A DNA stretch of 64,000 bases from the NCBI GenBank assembly GCA_907164885.2, contig OU015494.1:3361223-3425222 (forward strand), written 5' to 3'. The notes under the pieces were generated by a model, which was not told the DNA's origin, searched no databases, and was given only the letters and a program-made list of their open reading frames with translations. The stretch is from Dolomedes plantarius (taxonomy: Eukaryota; Arthropoda; Arachnida; Araneae; Dolomedidae). Below, in pieces: positions 1 to 12,017 of this stretch; the first letter of the stretch is position 1; each line of letters starts with the position of its first letter. A program made the position numbers and the translations under genes.

Positions 1-1311
1 CAAACTGAACGCTCTCCAATAAATGAAAATATATAGCTCACTTACCAGCAAACTGATCGAATATTAAATTATCAGTACGATAAGGGGGTACTCAATTAAT
101 AGCTGGCGCCTCCCCTCACTCTAGCCATCTGTTGCAGGTTTCGACCTCGACATCGTACAAGAATAAAGTAGCTAGGCATGTACCGTACTTACAATAAAAG
201 AGAAACGTTTCTTTTCTTCGGGATTTAATTGTGGTACTAGTCTGTCAGCATGCTGAAATGTTGACAGTGTTTAGTAAAAAATTTCATTTAAGACGGAAAA
301 CACATTTCTCATCGATTTTTACCATGTTTTTATTAACTCGCTTTCTTGTTTGCTTGTTTGTATGTGTGTGTGTTTGTCCGGTACAAATCTTGCAATCGAT
401 TTTTAACTAACTTCCCGACTAGCTAGACATTTGAAACTTTTAGAATTGCTCAGAACACGATGACAATGCATTATTTTAATACTTTTAGCCATCTTTAAGC
501 AGAATTGAAATATTTTTCAGTTAATTTTGTTTTGTAGACTGGTGCAGCTATCTATCATCTATCGGCCGGGACGGGAACGAAGAGTTAAACGCAAGTTAAC
601 TTCCAATTAACTTCATTTTCTTTCAAGTTGATGGGATAATTTATCAAAAAATTTTAAAAAGTATTTATTAATATATTGAATCGTCAAGTTTATATGATTC
701 AACAGAAAATTTAAAAACATGGTATATAAAAAGTTCTTTTTATCTTTTAATTATTCTTAATAATGTTTCCCTGTTTTCGATATAAATTTTGTTATAAATT
801 ATTTTAATTCCTTTATTTATTTTTTATTTTTTAATCTTTTCACCGATTTTCTCGCCTGAAAACAAACAGACAAACAAACAACAACAACAACAAAAGAACA
901 CCTAGATGAACCTCTCTGGGGGAATTTTCGCATCAAATCTTCCCTAGAGCACTTTTAATTGCCCGTTTTCCAGCTTTTAAATAACATGTTTCCAAGAAAT
1001 CATTTTGTATTCTATGATAGGTAAATAAAATGGAAAAACCCATAACAATTTAAACTTCATATATTTCAAAATTCTAAATGCTTGATATATGAAAAGAATT
1101 TTCTTTAAATCTTCTGAATTGTTACAATGAAATCTAAATGAATTTCATATGGGAATAAAGAGTAGTTTCTGTTTTGAACAAAAGTGTCAGTGAAATGAAA
1201 TGTACTCAAAATCTCCGAAACACATCTTTCCTGTGTGTAGGCTAGTGGTTACACATAGTTATATGTAACATATCCAACTATAATATTTTTTCATATCAAT
1301 TGTGATGTTTA
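1..1311. other. AT-rich intergenic DNA
   Basis: No reading frame or element boundary could be supported. Only simple-sequence patches stand out: a TTTG/TG-rich patch near 340-375 and a CAAA/CAA-type patch near 865-897. Confidence 0.6.
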
Positions 1312-2009
1312 TTAAGGGGGTCCAGAACACAAAATTGTTCAAATTTTCGAAAAATTTTTTATTGCATTAAATTTTTTTTTGCTCTTTTACGCTTAAAATG
1401 ACGTTTAAATCATATCTCTATCTTAATTAGAACAGGATAAATTATTATTTTTTTTTGCAACATTCTAATAGTAGCCAATCGTTGTTTAAACCTGTAAGTG
1501 CGTTTTTCTGCATAATGGGTTTTCCCCCCATTTCTTTAAATTGTTATAAGTCAAGAACCGTTAAAGATAAATGGTTGAAACTTGGAACATGTCTTTTTCA
1601 ACTATTTTGCTTTACTTTTCTCAGAAAATTTGAAAAAATAATTACTTTTGAAAATATGATTTTTTAAAAATAAGTTACATCAATCTTTTTGTAATTTTTA
1701 ATCTAAATATTTTTAATTTCTTCAAAAATTAATATTTCAAAAAATGCTGAGTCAAAATTAAAACTTATATATATATCTGTTTAATTGAATGGAAAAATTT
1801 TGAAATTCGACAAATAATATTTCGAGTTATAAAGATTTTAAATTATCCCACTTTATTAAAAATTTTAAATTTTAAAATTTTTAAAAAACTTTTGAGAAAT
1901 TTTATGATGTGATTTTGTTTACAAATTATATGGTTAACCATCACAAAAAATTCAAAATTTTAACTCAATAAATAAATTTTTTTTAAGAATGTGTCCCGGA
2001 CCCCCTTAA
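1312..2009. mobile_element. TTAA-flanked MITE with GGGGGTCC ends
   Basis: The block is bounded on both sides by TTAA (1312-1315 and 2006-2009). The ends inside are near-perfect inverted repeats: GGGGGTCCAGAACAC on the left against GGGGGTCCGGGACAC read from the right, two mismatches in 15. TTAA duplications are the signature of piggyBac-superfamily insertions, and some other cut-and-paste families also use TTAA. The 690-bp interior is AT-rich and has no credible transposase; the 70-codon frame inside it is chance. I read it as a non-autonomous element. Superfamily assignment is inference. Confidence 0.75.
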
Positions 2010-3416
2010 GGAAGAGCTTGACATGGTTTGATGACACCAGGTTGGAAAATGAACATGCCGAGGTTGATTTTCCTGTCAGCATACTTGTATGATGCCAAGA
2101 GAAAAAATGCAGTTGGGAATGTGTAGAAGGATTCTCGTCCTAATGAAGGCTCTCGAATAGAAGGGAGATTTCAAGTTTTACCCGTACCTGGAAACATTCG
2201 CTCACATACACACAAAGGAGTGAACAACTCCACCTTCCTATTAAAGCAAAATTTTTCAATGGGAAGCAAAATTTACTACCCAAACATTTCAAACGGTATT
2301 GAGTAGTGAGTTGGATTTCATTGAAATTGTTAAGTTGTAATTATAGGTTTTAAATACACAATTATTTTGTATGAATTTCCAGAAATACAATGTCATACGA
2401 AAATTACTGCAATTCTTCCTCATTGTACTACTGCATCCGACCTTAAGATATAAGTATTAAGCTTTTGGAAAAAATTCCATTTTAATGGCTAATAACATAT
2501 AAGTTTCAGTTCAACAATGCAAGTGTGGAGTCTGGTATTTCAAATTTCTCCAAAGGATGATTTAAGATCTGATGCCACAAGAGCTGGAACTCCTCAGGCT
2601 AATTTTGAACCAGTGTTCATACTGAGCAATTGCATTTGCCAAAAGCAAACCTCTTCAGACATCAAATGTAGTTAAGTCTTAAACAGCAGTTCAGGGTAGG
2701 TGGAAGAAATATCAAGTTCCTTCATGGCAACGCCCTTATATTGTGGCAGCAAAAAATAGATTTGCAGACTTTACTTATTATGCTCTTCTGCTGTACAAGG
2801 TCTTCCCCAAAAGAAAAAAGAACGATCCATATATGCTGTCCGATGACAATGTTTATATCGAGGCTACTGGAAGGACATCAAAAACAACTCATATTTCCAG
2901 AATTATTACAAATTACAAAATAGTAAGTTATAAAACTCGACACAAATTAAAGGTACTGAACTCGCAATATCTTTTCTCTCAACAATTCTAAGAATGACAA
3001 ACAGAAAATCAAATTAAACTGTGTGAAATTGGTACTGTATACAAAAATTAAATGGCAGTTTTACAATTTAAATCATGAATAGGGCAATCAGTAATCAGAA
3101 AAGAAAATGACAGAGTTCTTAAAATTTCTTTTACGTTCAAAAGAGGAGAAGGTTGGCTTTGGGTGGATGGTGATTTTTAAATATTTTAATAGAAATTTTC
3201 TTATTATTCATTCCTTCTGACAGTTGCAAGTAAATGATTATGACTTTAAAGCTTAAATATAGGGGAAAAACTTTGAATTTCAGAATATAAAATCATAATT
3301 ATTTTACATATGAAAGTTAAAGTTTTTCGGAAAATGTATCAATATTATTTTTCTTATAAATTTTCAACATAAATTTACTTCTGTTACGATGTTCTGAGCT
3401 AGAAAAGCTACACACC
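2010..3416. other. Intergenic DNA, no recognised gene
   Basis: A plus-strand frame at 2743-2991 (82 codons) is the best open frame, but it has no recognisable motif and no detectable continuation on either side. No TE ends were found. Confidence 0.45.
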
Positions 3417-3418
3417 TA

Positions 3419-4181
3419 CCGTAAAATCCTGACTATAATAAGCACACGTGTATAATACGCATGCTTAATTGTGCTCGAAATTTTTGGAAAAAATTAAAAT
3501 TCGACTATAATACACACCCATAACTTTTCAATATTTTATTTAAATATTGTACAGATATTTATTCGCATAAATAAAATTTGTAATAAAAAGAAACGAAAAC
3601 GTCCAATTCGGTAGAAAAAAACTTCAATTTTGAATTCAAAACAAACAATACTGTCAAATGATCAGTCTTAATCACTTTCACTAGAATAGAGCTCATCTAT
3701 TGTTGTTGCGTCCATGTCATAATTATTGGTGCTGTCGTAATATATATCGCCATCATCATCCTCATTTGATGACATCTGCCCATCTTCCCACAATGTATCG
3801 TTCTCACTGATGTCTCCCGTTTAACAATTGATAATTTTTCTGCTGCCGTCTAGAAGAAATTTTGAGGGAAATAAATAAAATTAAATAATACAACAACCGG
3901 GAACTATCACTATTTCAAGGGAACTATAATTAAACGAATGTGTGTGTGATACGAACTGCGAGTTCAGTTTGTTTAAAAGGAATACCTACTTAGTAAACGG
4001 GTGGAAGAATCACGGAGTGCAGAGGCGCGAGCACCCGTGTTGCGATAATGTCCTACAGCTGCTGTATGTTCATTTATTCAATGATTAAAACTATTTTTTT
4101 TGTATACGAGTATAATACGCAGCCTCATTTTTGCGGACTAAAATGTGAAAAAAAGTGTGTATTATACTCAAGATTTTACGG
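3419..4181. mobile_element. Pogo-like non-autonomous DNA transposon
   Basis: TA dinucleotides flank the block (3417-3418 and 4182-4183). Its ends are inverted repeats of about 28 bp: CCGTAAAATCCTGACTATAA on the left and CCGTAAAATCTTGAGTATAA from the right, both followed by an ATACGCAC-like motif that recurs several times inside. TA duplication and length fit the Tc1/mariner-pogo group. The interior keeps a minus-strand acidic tail resembling the C-terminus of a pogo/Tigger transposase (see 3668-3820). Confidence 0.7.
3668..3820 (-). pseudogene. Possible C-terminal tail of pogo-type transposase
   Basis: A 50-codon minus-strand frame ends in TAA at 3668-3670. It is very acidic: an EDDDGD run is followed by aspartate- and serine-rich sequence ending ELYSSESD. 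Pogo/Tigger/CENP-B-like transposases commonly end in such an acidic tail after the DDE domain. The rest of the protein is absent, since the frame is closed upstream at 3821-3823. Its place inside TIRs with a TA duplication supports a transposase origin. The low-complexity composition means chance cannot be excluded. Confidence 0.4.
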
Positions 4182-4512
4182 TACTTTGTATGTGTTGATA
4201 AAGTTGTTATCTTATTTTAGATTTTAGACCTAAAGAAATTTAGAGGAGGATATTTATCCAAAATAGTCCAAAGCATATGCAACAACACAACACAGCTTTA
4301 TGGCTTTCGAACCGAACATTTATTTTCATCACCAAAAAAAAAAAAAAAAAACTACCTAAGTGAAGTGAAAACTTCTTACACTTTTCTTTAGATCTAAGTT
4401 TTTGTTATACAATTGGTTAATGGGCACTGCGTAAAAGCGAAATTTTCACCATTTCAAATGAACGTTGCAAAATATGCGCTCTTTCATGTACCATTTTCAG
4501 CTTATTAATCTA
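4182..4512. other. Spacer with poly-A run
   Basis: Short spacer between two DNA transposons with a poly-A run near 4335-4350. Nothing else was seen. Confidence 0.5.
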
Positions 4513-4807
4513 CACTCTTAGACAAAAAAAAAAACAAAAAAAAAAAACGACGCACCAAGGGGTAATGCAAATTGGACACAAATTGATATGCATACAGGTT
4601 TCGACGGAAAATACAAAAACTTTAAAGTTTGGCGGCGAATGAATGAACATGTGACGCTGCAGCGCATCTTAATTCCGCAACTGGCAGGATATTAAAGAGA
4701 AGAAATTTCGATTCCAAATTTCGATTCCAGGTCATAAATTCTTTGCGAATTTCACTCAGGTAGACAGTACTATACCTCGCATACAGGTGCGCCAACAATA
4801 TGCGCAG

Positions 4808-5796
4808 ATGTCAGCATTTGTGAGAGGACGTGTAATTAGGCTCAACGAAGCCGGTTAGTCTAATCGGCGAATCGCTCGACATTTGGACATGAGCGATGCC
4901 ACTATTAGACGATGTTGGCAGGAAAGGGTGAACTATGGCCGAACGGAGCGTCAAGAAGGAAGCGGTCGGCCTAGAGAAACGACAGAACGAGAGGATCAAT
5001 CAATCGTTAGAGCGGCACTCACAGCCTCAGATTCATCATTATCATCGATCTTACGTACAACTGGTGCTTCAGTGACCACAAGGACCATTCATAGGCGGAT
5101 CAGAGAAAGGAGGCTGAACTCACGGTGCCCCTTGCGCCACCACAAGGGGCACCGTGAGCTCAGCCTCCTCTGTACACCTCTGTATTGACCTCTGTACACC
5201 GACAAGCCCTTTTGAAGTGGTGTCGGGCACATTCGACCTGGAAAATCACTGACTGGAGTAGAATTGTCTTCAGTGATGGGTCCCGCTTCGAATTGAGCCC
5301 CGATGACCAGCAAAAACGTGTCTGGAGACGCCCCGGACAGCGGTGGGATACCAACCTGACTATCTTCCGCCATACGGGCCGATAGGAGTGATGGCCTGGG
5401 GTGCCATTTCATTTCATTTCATAGCAGGATCCCTTTCGTTGTTATCCGCAGCACCCTTACAGCACAGCGGTACGTCGACGATATTCTACGCCCCTTTGTG
5501 TTGTACTTCATATCACGCCCATCCTGGGCTTACATTTCAGCAAGATAATGCCTGCCCGCACACGGCGAAAGATTTTACTACGGCCAGCAAGGTCGCCGGA
5601 TCTCTCCCCTATTGAGCACGTTTAGAGCATTATGGGCAGGGCCCTTCAACCAACTCGGGATTTTGACGATCTAACGCGCCAATTGGACAGAATTTGGCCC
5701 GATATCCCGCAGGAGGACATCCGCCACCTCTATCAATCAATGCCAAGCCGAATAACTGCTTCTATAAGGGCCGGAGGTGGACCAACGCGTTATTGA
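4808..5796 (+). pseudogene. Tc1-type DDE transposase pseudogene
   Basis: The frame opens at ATG 4808 with the paired helix-turn-helix region: VRGRVIRLNEAG, an in-frame TAG at 4856-4858 where the family usually has tryptophan, then RRIARHLDMSDATIRRCW. The GRPR linker follows (about 4960). The DDE core is recognisable in pieces: first aspartate in IVFSDGSRF (about 5260), second in FQQDNACPHTA (about 5535), and the acidic third motif RSPDLSPIEHV (about 5592-5625) in another frame. The C-terminus ends GGGPTRY and stops at 5794-5796, as in many Tc1 relatives. Damage: the stop, a roughly 47-bp fold-back insertion after the SRCPLR motif, a frameshift near 5340, a CATTT expansion near 5405-5420, and a deletion before the third motif. 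It cannot make transposase. Confidence 0.9.
5109..5168. repeat. Snap-back inverted duplication in transposase
   Basis: The arms 5109-5134 and 5143-5168 are reverse complements over 26 bp with one mismatch, separated by 8 bp. The left arm is authentic transposase coding sequence; the right arm is extra DNA absent from the expected protein. A direct CTCTGTACAC repetition follows at 5168-5200. This looks like a templated insertion by fold-back synthesis. Confidence 0.85.
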
Positions 5797-5994
5797 CTTT
5801 TTCACTTTGTGAAGCTCTTTCTCTTGAATAAATCATTCAATATTTTTTTCAAATTGTAATAATTTGTTTGTCTGCACACGTACATCATATCTACCGATTT
5901 TCGTCCCATTCGGATAACTCCTTCTTGGTGCGACCTTTTTTTTTTTTTGTTTGTTTGTTGTGCGTGTGTGTGTGTGTGTGAGTCTAAGAGTGTA

Positions 5995-6367
5995 TATACA
6001 CCCGAATTTCTTTTTGCAGGGGGATAAGTTCTGGAGACTACCGTGAAAAAAAGTGTAAAAAAGATAGAGTAAATCTATAAAAATTGGAGATAGGTTCCAC
6101 CGAAATATCCTTATTTAAAAAATTATTAATTTTCATATGAAATTTGGAATTGATCGACTGAAGTTGAATAAATATGTGAGAACCAATCTACAAATCTTGT
6201 TTTAATTATGTTTAAACGGGTTTTATTCAAACTGAAAATATGTGGCAGTCGGAAGTGATAGATTGAATTGAATTTTTATACGTACATACATATAACATTC
6301 AGTGTCATTACTACACAGTAAACGCGCCCGTTTTCTGTTGTTTTTCGGTGGTCACTGGAAATATTAT
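5995..6367. other. AT-rich spacer
   Basis: No gene or element end seen. The sequence is AT-rich and bordered by the Tc1 element on the left. Confidence 0.45.
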
Positions 6368-6655
6368 CTACAAGTGTATCTTGAATAAAATGAACATCTT
6401 GTGTTTCTTTTGTTTCACTGGTTTCAATACGAATTCGGTTATCAGACGCTGTGATTTTGTTTTTGTTAATTTATGTGATTCTTCATAACGTGACATAATC
6501 ATTTTTAAATCCCGTTGGAATAGTACATCCCGTTCGACATTGAAATCCTTTGTAAGAAAATGATTTTCCAGTTTAATGGCTAGTTGGCGGCCTTCTAGGA
6601 TTGTACTTGAAGATAATGGAACCATTCCTTCATCATCGTTATTATAAACTAACAT
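6368..6655 (-). pseudogene. Possible Tigger-type transposase C-terminus
   Basis: An open minus-strand frame of 95 codons begins with a DDEG acidic patch. It continues into a helical, charged region (EGRQLAIKLENHFLTKDFN, then RDLKMIMSRYEES) and closes with KSQRLITEFVLK. The order acidic patch, amphipathic helices, basic stretch, then a (S/T)xITxF motif is the usual C-terminal layout of Tigger/jerky/CENP-B-derived transposases. No DDE core lies upstream in any frame I could follow, and no TIR was found, so this is at most an isolated fragment. A chance frame remains possible. Confidence 0.4.
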
Positions 6656-8185
6656 CTACATCCTCTATAATATTCTCTGATAACATTGCACTCAGTATTT
6701 TTTTCTTTTAAAGTTTTTAAACCATGTTAAAGTAAAAGAAAAACAGAGTAAAAAATAATAGCTTCTTTTTCTTGGACTGTGTTATTTCAAAACCGTGCAA
6801 AAGAAAAAAGAAAAAAAAATCGTGAAAAAAGAAAATTGGGTGTACTTTTAATCTTGATGTTTTACTACAAACTTTATACAGTAATGTTTAATTTTTTTTT
6901 TCAAAAACTGTTTTGAATGCATTTTATTTTGAAAGTATAGCTTGAAAGGATCTTTTACAAGCCATTTTAATTTCATGCTCAAATTTTTGGCGCAATTGAA
7001 TTAGTTCCTTAATATTACATAATTTTAAATCTATAACAATTTATATACTCTAAAATCAATAGTTACAGCTAAAAATGAAGTTAAATGACACGACATAATG
7101 AAAGGGTTTTGTTTTATGTAAACAAAATGTTGTGTTATGCTAAAATGAAGATTCTACATAAATATTTTACCGTAATTTCAAGAAGAAATATAACAGAGTT
7201 TACTTGTTTAAAAGTTCAAATTTCAGCGCCAAAAGAATGCATGCGTGGGGAATTTGGTCCTATTTTCATCCCTATGGTTTTTAGATATCTAAAGCAATTC
7301 AAGCATATTCTGAAAATCTTTGGGCCATATACTTTGTGATGATCTGAAAATTGAGGGGAAGGGAGTTCTTAACATCGTCTGTATGGTTAAGCTCATCGGT
7401 GTCTAGGTTAGGAAACCTGATTTCGATCCGTGTTTTTTTTTTAATCGGATGGTGCAGTGGCTCCCGATTGTTCGAAACAACGATTAAAGCACATGACAAA
7501 TATTCTTAAGGAAACAATCTAGCATCACCGAGAAAAATACTAATAATATGTAAGGCCAATATTCTTTGTAAAAAAAAAGTGGGAACTATGTAAGAAAAAG
7601 AATTTGAGAGTTCCTCAAACCCTCAGCATGGATTAGAGAATCTACGGGTTTGGACGGCCGAACTATTTATAGCCGTTGAGATTCGGCTTTAAAATCTAGG
7701 TCCCTCTCTGTACAAGAAAAAAGTGGACCAAAGCAAGCGGGATAGGATGTTAGAACGATCCTCAGCCTTGTGAAACGACCTTTCTCTAAACTATTTAAGC
7801 ATCACTTCCTGAGACTTGAGAATCCTAAACTCAAACGTTTTTAGGAGCTGTAAAACCTTTTCTTGAGGACCTCATTGTTGTGCCGTCCTCAGTAAGCCTC
7901 ATCCATGTACTCTCCGAAGCCATTTCGCTTTTCATTGCCCTCAAAATCGCGAAGTAAGATACAATGCTCTCTTGATCAGTGAATGTTATTCGTCCATTTT
8001 CTCTTTCCCTTTCAAATCGGAATATTCGAACTGCACGACATCGAAAGGCCAGAAGAGCAGAGAGTAATCCGAATTATTTTGTGCCGCCATTAATTTCGAA
8101 AATGCACTCAGCAACCAGAGACTACGTCAATAAGCTTGCTCCTCTATTATTGCCTCAGCCATCAAGTTGGATTCAAAGAGATGGA
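6656..8185. other. Intergenic DNA, no recognised gene
   Basis: A/T-rich DNA with A- and AAAG-rich patches at 6700-6850. No motif-bearing frame was found. Confidence 0.45.
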
Positions 8186-8297
8186 CACGTGCGCTTCATA
8201 GTTTACTCCGTGCCAACTACCCACGGGCACAAGACCCCCAGTAATGGCACGTGTTCTACGGATGCACGTGCCAGGAAGTTGGGTCTGGAGGCACGTG
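8186..8297. promoter_or_regulatory. Cluster of four CACGTG E-boxes
   Basis: The perfect palindrome CACGTG occurs at 8186-8191, 8248-8253, 8265-8270 and 8292-8297, four times in 112 bp in a locally GC-richer patch. CACGTG is the core for bHLH factors of the MYC/MAX, USF and CLOCK classes. No promoter or gene is evident nearby, so function is only a suggestion. A 142-codon frame (7979-8407) overlaps but shows no family signature. Confidence 0.35.
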
Positions 8298-9604
8298 GCG
8301 AATTGCCGTTGCTAGGAGAAGGCATACATAACAAACGAAACTGTTCACTGCATCATAGAGCGAAAATAGTGGACACTTTTAGGATTTTCCCATACTCTTT
8401 CCGGTGAATCATTTCATTTCATTTAATGGCTGTTAAGAGATATCTTCAACTTAAATGAAACTGGATTTTAGCTGAATAAGAAAAGGATTCATCAAATCAA
8501 ACTTCTTTTTAGCCTCCATTTTTCTCTTTTCAATCACACGTTTTTGCTTAAAGAGAGAACATTTATAACTACTTTGCGTTTTGTAATACAGAACATCCAT
8601 AAAATTCTTATAGAAACTTTTCAAACGATTCTATTCTTTCTTGCTATAAATGTGTGGTATTTCTTCTTATGTTCTGCTTTTCTGATGTTTATAAAATAAA
8701 TTATATTTTGTTTAGTCTTCACATACATTTCAATTTTCAACTATATTCTCAAAATTTGAAATGGTAAGAAAAAAAAAATTTGCTTAATTTTTCACAGCCT
8801 AAAAATAGAAAGATTTCCTGCATGCAAATTTTGTTCCCAAGATCGTGATATGAAGGCATGGACTAGACAATCGTCTTAAACGAAAACATTAAATATCTAA
8901 CTCTTTGCAGATAAATTTGAACCGAACCTGTACACAGAGGATGAAATAAAGGATTGATTTTGTCTGAAAGAGAAGAGCCTTGAAAAACTCTAGCAGAAAG
9001 AGGAACAAAAGGAAAAGATGGTATTCATGAATTCTGATAGGCTGTCTCTGAAACAGGAAGTGCTAACGAATTCAAATAAAATGAGAAGATGAAAACGGAA
9101 AATCCATACATGAACCCATATACCTGAAATAAAGAGTTGAACGACATTATCCCTAAACGAAGGAAAGTTAGTTCTAGACAATCCTTTCGAAATTGGAGTT
9201 ACTAGTATGCTTTGCGACCGAACATGGGAAGTAATTAGGATGTCAAGCTAAAGTGCTAAAAAAGGGAGCATATTACTTTACTGTAACTAAAAAATCAAAA
9301 TATAACATTTGAAATTTGGGAATAGAAGATTTGAAATTTAAAGTAGTAGTAGTATATATATCTAGATTAAAATCAACAAAAAACTAGGCTTTTACCTTTT
9401 TTACTATTATGTTTATTATTGTATTAATATTTATCGAATTTATTAAAATCGAAATTATAAATTAAAGTTTCATTACTTTATTTATGAAAGTAGTATTTAT
9501 ATTTACTCATTTAAATTTAAAAAAAATATTTAGTTACCATATCATCTATAGATTTAAAACTATTTATTCCAGTAATATTTACCAGTTATACATTAAATTT
9601 CATT
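8298..9604. other. AT-rich intergenic DNA
   Basis: A short CATTT repeat sits at about 8408-8424. No other feature could be supported. Confidence 0.45.
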
Positions 9605-10859
9605 TTAATGATAGTAATATTTGTCTGCAAATCTTAAACTATCAATTATGTAGCTGATAAAATTATCGGAATAATTATTTTTCTTGAGCACTATTTTAAA
9701 AACGAATGCGTTTGATCCTACTGCTATCCAAGCATAGTTTCTATATTCGCATGAACTGATTAACAATATTGTTTTTAAATATCTACGCATATGACAACAG
9801 GTGCTGATGTCTTGAAATTTAAGAATTTCAAAACAGTAATCAAACTTTTTGTTATATAAATGGAATCTGAAGACTAATATTGAGAAGCCCGAAATTTGAA
9901 CATTCTGAACATTCTTACTTCTAGAAAGGCCGGTCTCAATCGGTGAGGAGCTCAATTGAAATAGGTACGTAAAAGAGACACAGTAAAAATACGAAATTTT
10001 TCAACTAATAACTAAAAAATATTAATCTGACGTATAACGAAATTCGTCAAAATGCACAAATATAAGCGAATATTTAGACTACTTTTCATAAATTGCTGAA
10101 TTTGAGATGACGAAAAATCAATTTTGAATGCCTCTTTCCAAACGTTAAGAATTCTACTAACACTATGTGTAACTGTAGCAGCGTCGTTTTTCTCAACTGA
10201 AAAGTTTAGCGAATTATCTACTAACAACGATAACCCAAGAGCCATTGAATGATCTAGAAATCATTTTTCAGAAAAGATGTATTGCATGTCTATTGTAATC
10301 ATAGACATGCAGTTGACTACCATAAAGGATTTCATCATTATTTAGATTACAAAACAAATGTTTTGAAATTTTATTTAATTTTTCTGCTTTAAAAAAAATT
10401 ATGTCCTTTAAATAAATCAAACAATTTTTTAATGAATAGATATTTCCCGCAAAATGGTCGGTATTCTGAAAGTAGACTATTTCTAATAGTGATGCAAAAA
10501 TTTTAAAAGTCTCCGTTTTGAAAACTTGCCACGGCCCTGACTGCTAGGTACAAGTTCGATTGATTTAGAGAAGATTTTCGAGTCATTTTTGTTAGGTATT
10601 ATTATGTCATCAATATGCCTTTTTAAATTTAATCCATTATTATCAATCTTGCCAATATCATATCTACAACTATACGGTTTCCAGCCCAAAAAGGAGCAAG
10701 ATGTATTTTTGAGTAATTTTTATTAGGCATTATTATGTCATCAATACAGCGTAATAAATTGAATTCATCATTATCGATGTTAACAATATTATATGAATAC
10801 AAATATAAGCATGCCAGCATACTAAGAGAATTAACCCATTGATTTGTTGAAAATTTCAA
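9605..10859 (-). other. Unrecognised minus-strand open frames
   Basis: Four minus-strand frames lie head to tail: 10629-10859, 10483-10689, 10012-10245 and 9605-9955. They could be parts of one decayed gene or element. I recognise no catalytic or binding motif. The strongest internal signal is a duplicated segment around RxIDDIIxPNKNxSKI present in both upstream frames (see the repeat at 10583-10810). No TIR, LTR or tail was found. Chance open frames in AT-rich DNA remain a real alternative. Confidence 0.25.
10583..10810. repeat. Degenerate tandem duplication, about 130-bp period
   Basis: The stretch from about 10583 to 10680 and that from about 10718 to 10810 share long matches such as TTATTATGTCATCAATA. 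On the minus strand they encode similar peptides sharing the pattern IDNxxxNLxRxIDDIIxPNKN. The copies differ at many positions, so the duplication is old. Confidence 0.7.
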
Positions 10860-12017
10860 TTTTTATAAACCAAAGAATACTTCAGCGAGTCAAAGGTGAC
10901 ATAGTCATAAGAATTTTACTTTGTCTTTAGAAACGCTGTTTCATTGAAGTGGTTACAAATGATGGCATGTGAATGGAACATGTTCTTTCTCGAATATGCA
11001 CCAACATAGCGTATAAATTATTTGTTTTTAGTCTAATAGACTCTTGATACATATGTTCAAACTGAGATCAATTGTTTTTTCCCCAATCTATTGCTTTCTT
11101 ATTTAATTATATTTTCTTTTTATTTGTTTTTATTAATGCTTATGTTTGTTAACTTTTTATATTTTTACCTCCATGTGTACATACATACATGTATAAGTGT
11201 GTATGAGAATTCACAGAAAATTTAGAAGAAGTAGACATATACTTCAACTAACTGTGAAAATAAAAAATAGACATTCAATATATACGTATATCTTTTCTTT
11301 AAACTATTCCTTTCTATGGGTCTAAAACTAATAAGAAACCAACTTCTTAGTTTATCTGATAAGCAATGATATTGTTATGTCTTAAATAAATGTACTTTTT
11401 TACTAAATTTGAAGCATTGTCTACAGTTTATTTTTAATACTTCTGTTAGAGCATGTATTTTCTATAAGCAACAAAAGCAGAAATAATTTCAATGTCTTTC
11501 CTTCAAAAGCTACAAAAGTTCTTATATTCATAATAAAATCGCATGCAAAAAATGTTCAAAACAATTCGAAATCACATCTTGAATATTTGTTTAGAAACCA
11601 GTATTCATCCCCTGTTTACCCTTGCGTTACATACTGTTAAGTCTTACATTAAAACATCAAAAAAATACTAAGTAATGCTATTTCATTTTTAAAATAATTA
11701 AATAACTGGAAAAGCATCCCTGTATTTTCATACAAAAGCTACATCAGTGTACAAAATTTTATTTATTATTGATGAACACTCTCTCGAAGAAAAGATTTTT
11801 GGAAATTTAGATTTAGTCCATTTCTAACGATTAGTTTTATTTTGACAAGCTCGTTAAAAATACCGCTGTTGTATTTTTTTTGCACCTAATAAATCAATTT
11901 TCGAGTCGCAGAAATTGAACAAAATAAAGATGCGGAGCATTCTTGCTTCGAGCGCATTATTAGAAACCGTGGCTTTTGACTATAGACTGCTATCGCTATA
12001 GAAACGGAGAGGCATGT
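10860..12017. other. AT-rich intergenic DNA
   Basis: No gene, element end or long repeat was recognised. Confidence 0.5.

Larger units (their letters stand above)
4513..5992 (+). mobile_element. Tc1-family DNA transposon, inactive
   Basis: The element is flanked by TA (4511-4512 and 5993-5994). Its termini are inverted: CACTCTTAGAC at the outer edge on both sides, then A-rich and CA-rich expansions, then CGCACCAAG on each side. The length of 1480 bp suits Tc1 elements. The interior encodes a plus-strand DDE transposase, now broken (see 4808-5796). The left arm carries A-tract expansions and the right arm a T-tract followed by (GT)n, so the TIRs have diverged by slippage. Confidence 0.88.

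Noticed and set aside
7979..8407. 142-codon plus-strand frame in a GC-richer patch
   Set aside because: No domain, no homologous motif and no continuing exon; the composition of the patch alone favours an open frame.
9605..10245. Endogenous viral gene
   Set aside because: The frames are open, but I could not point to any virus-specific motif; calling them viral would be guesswork.
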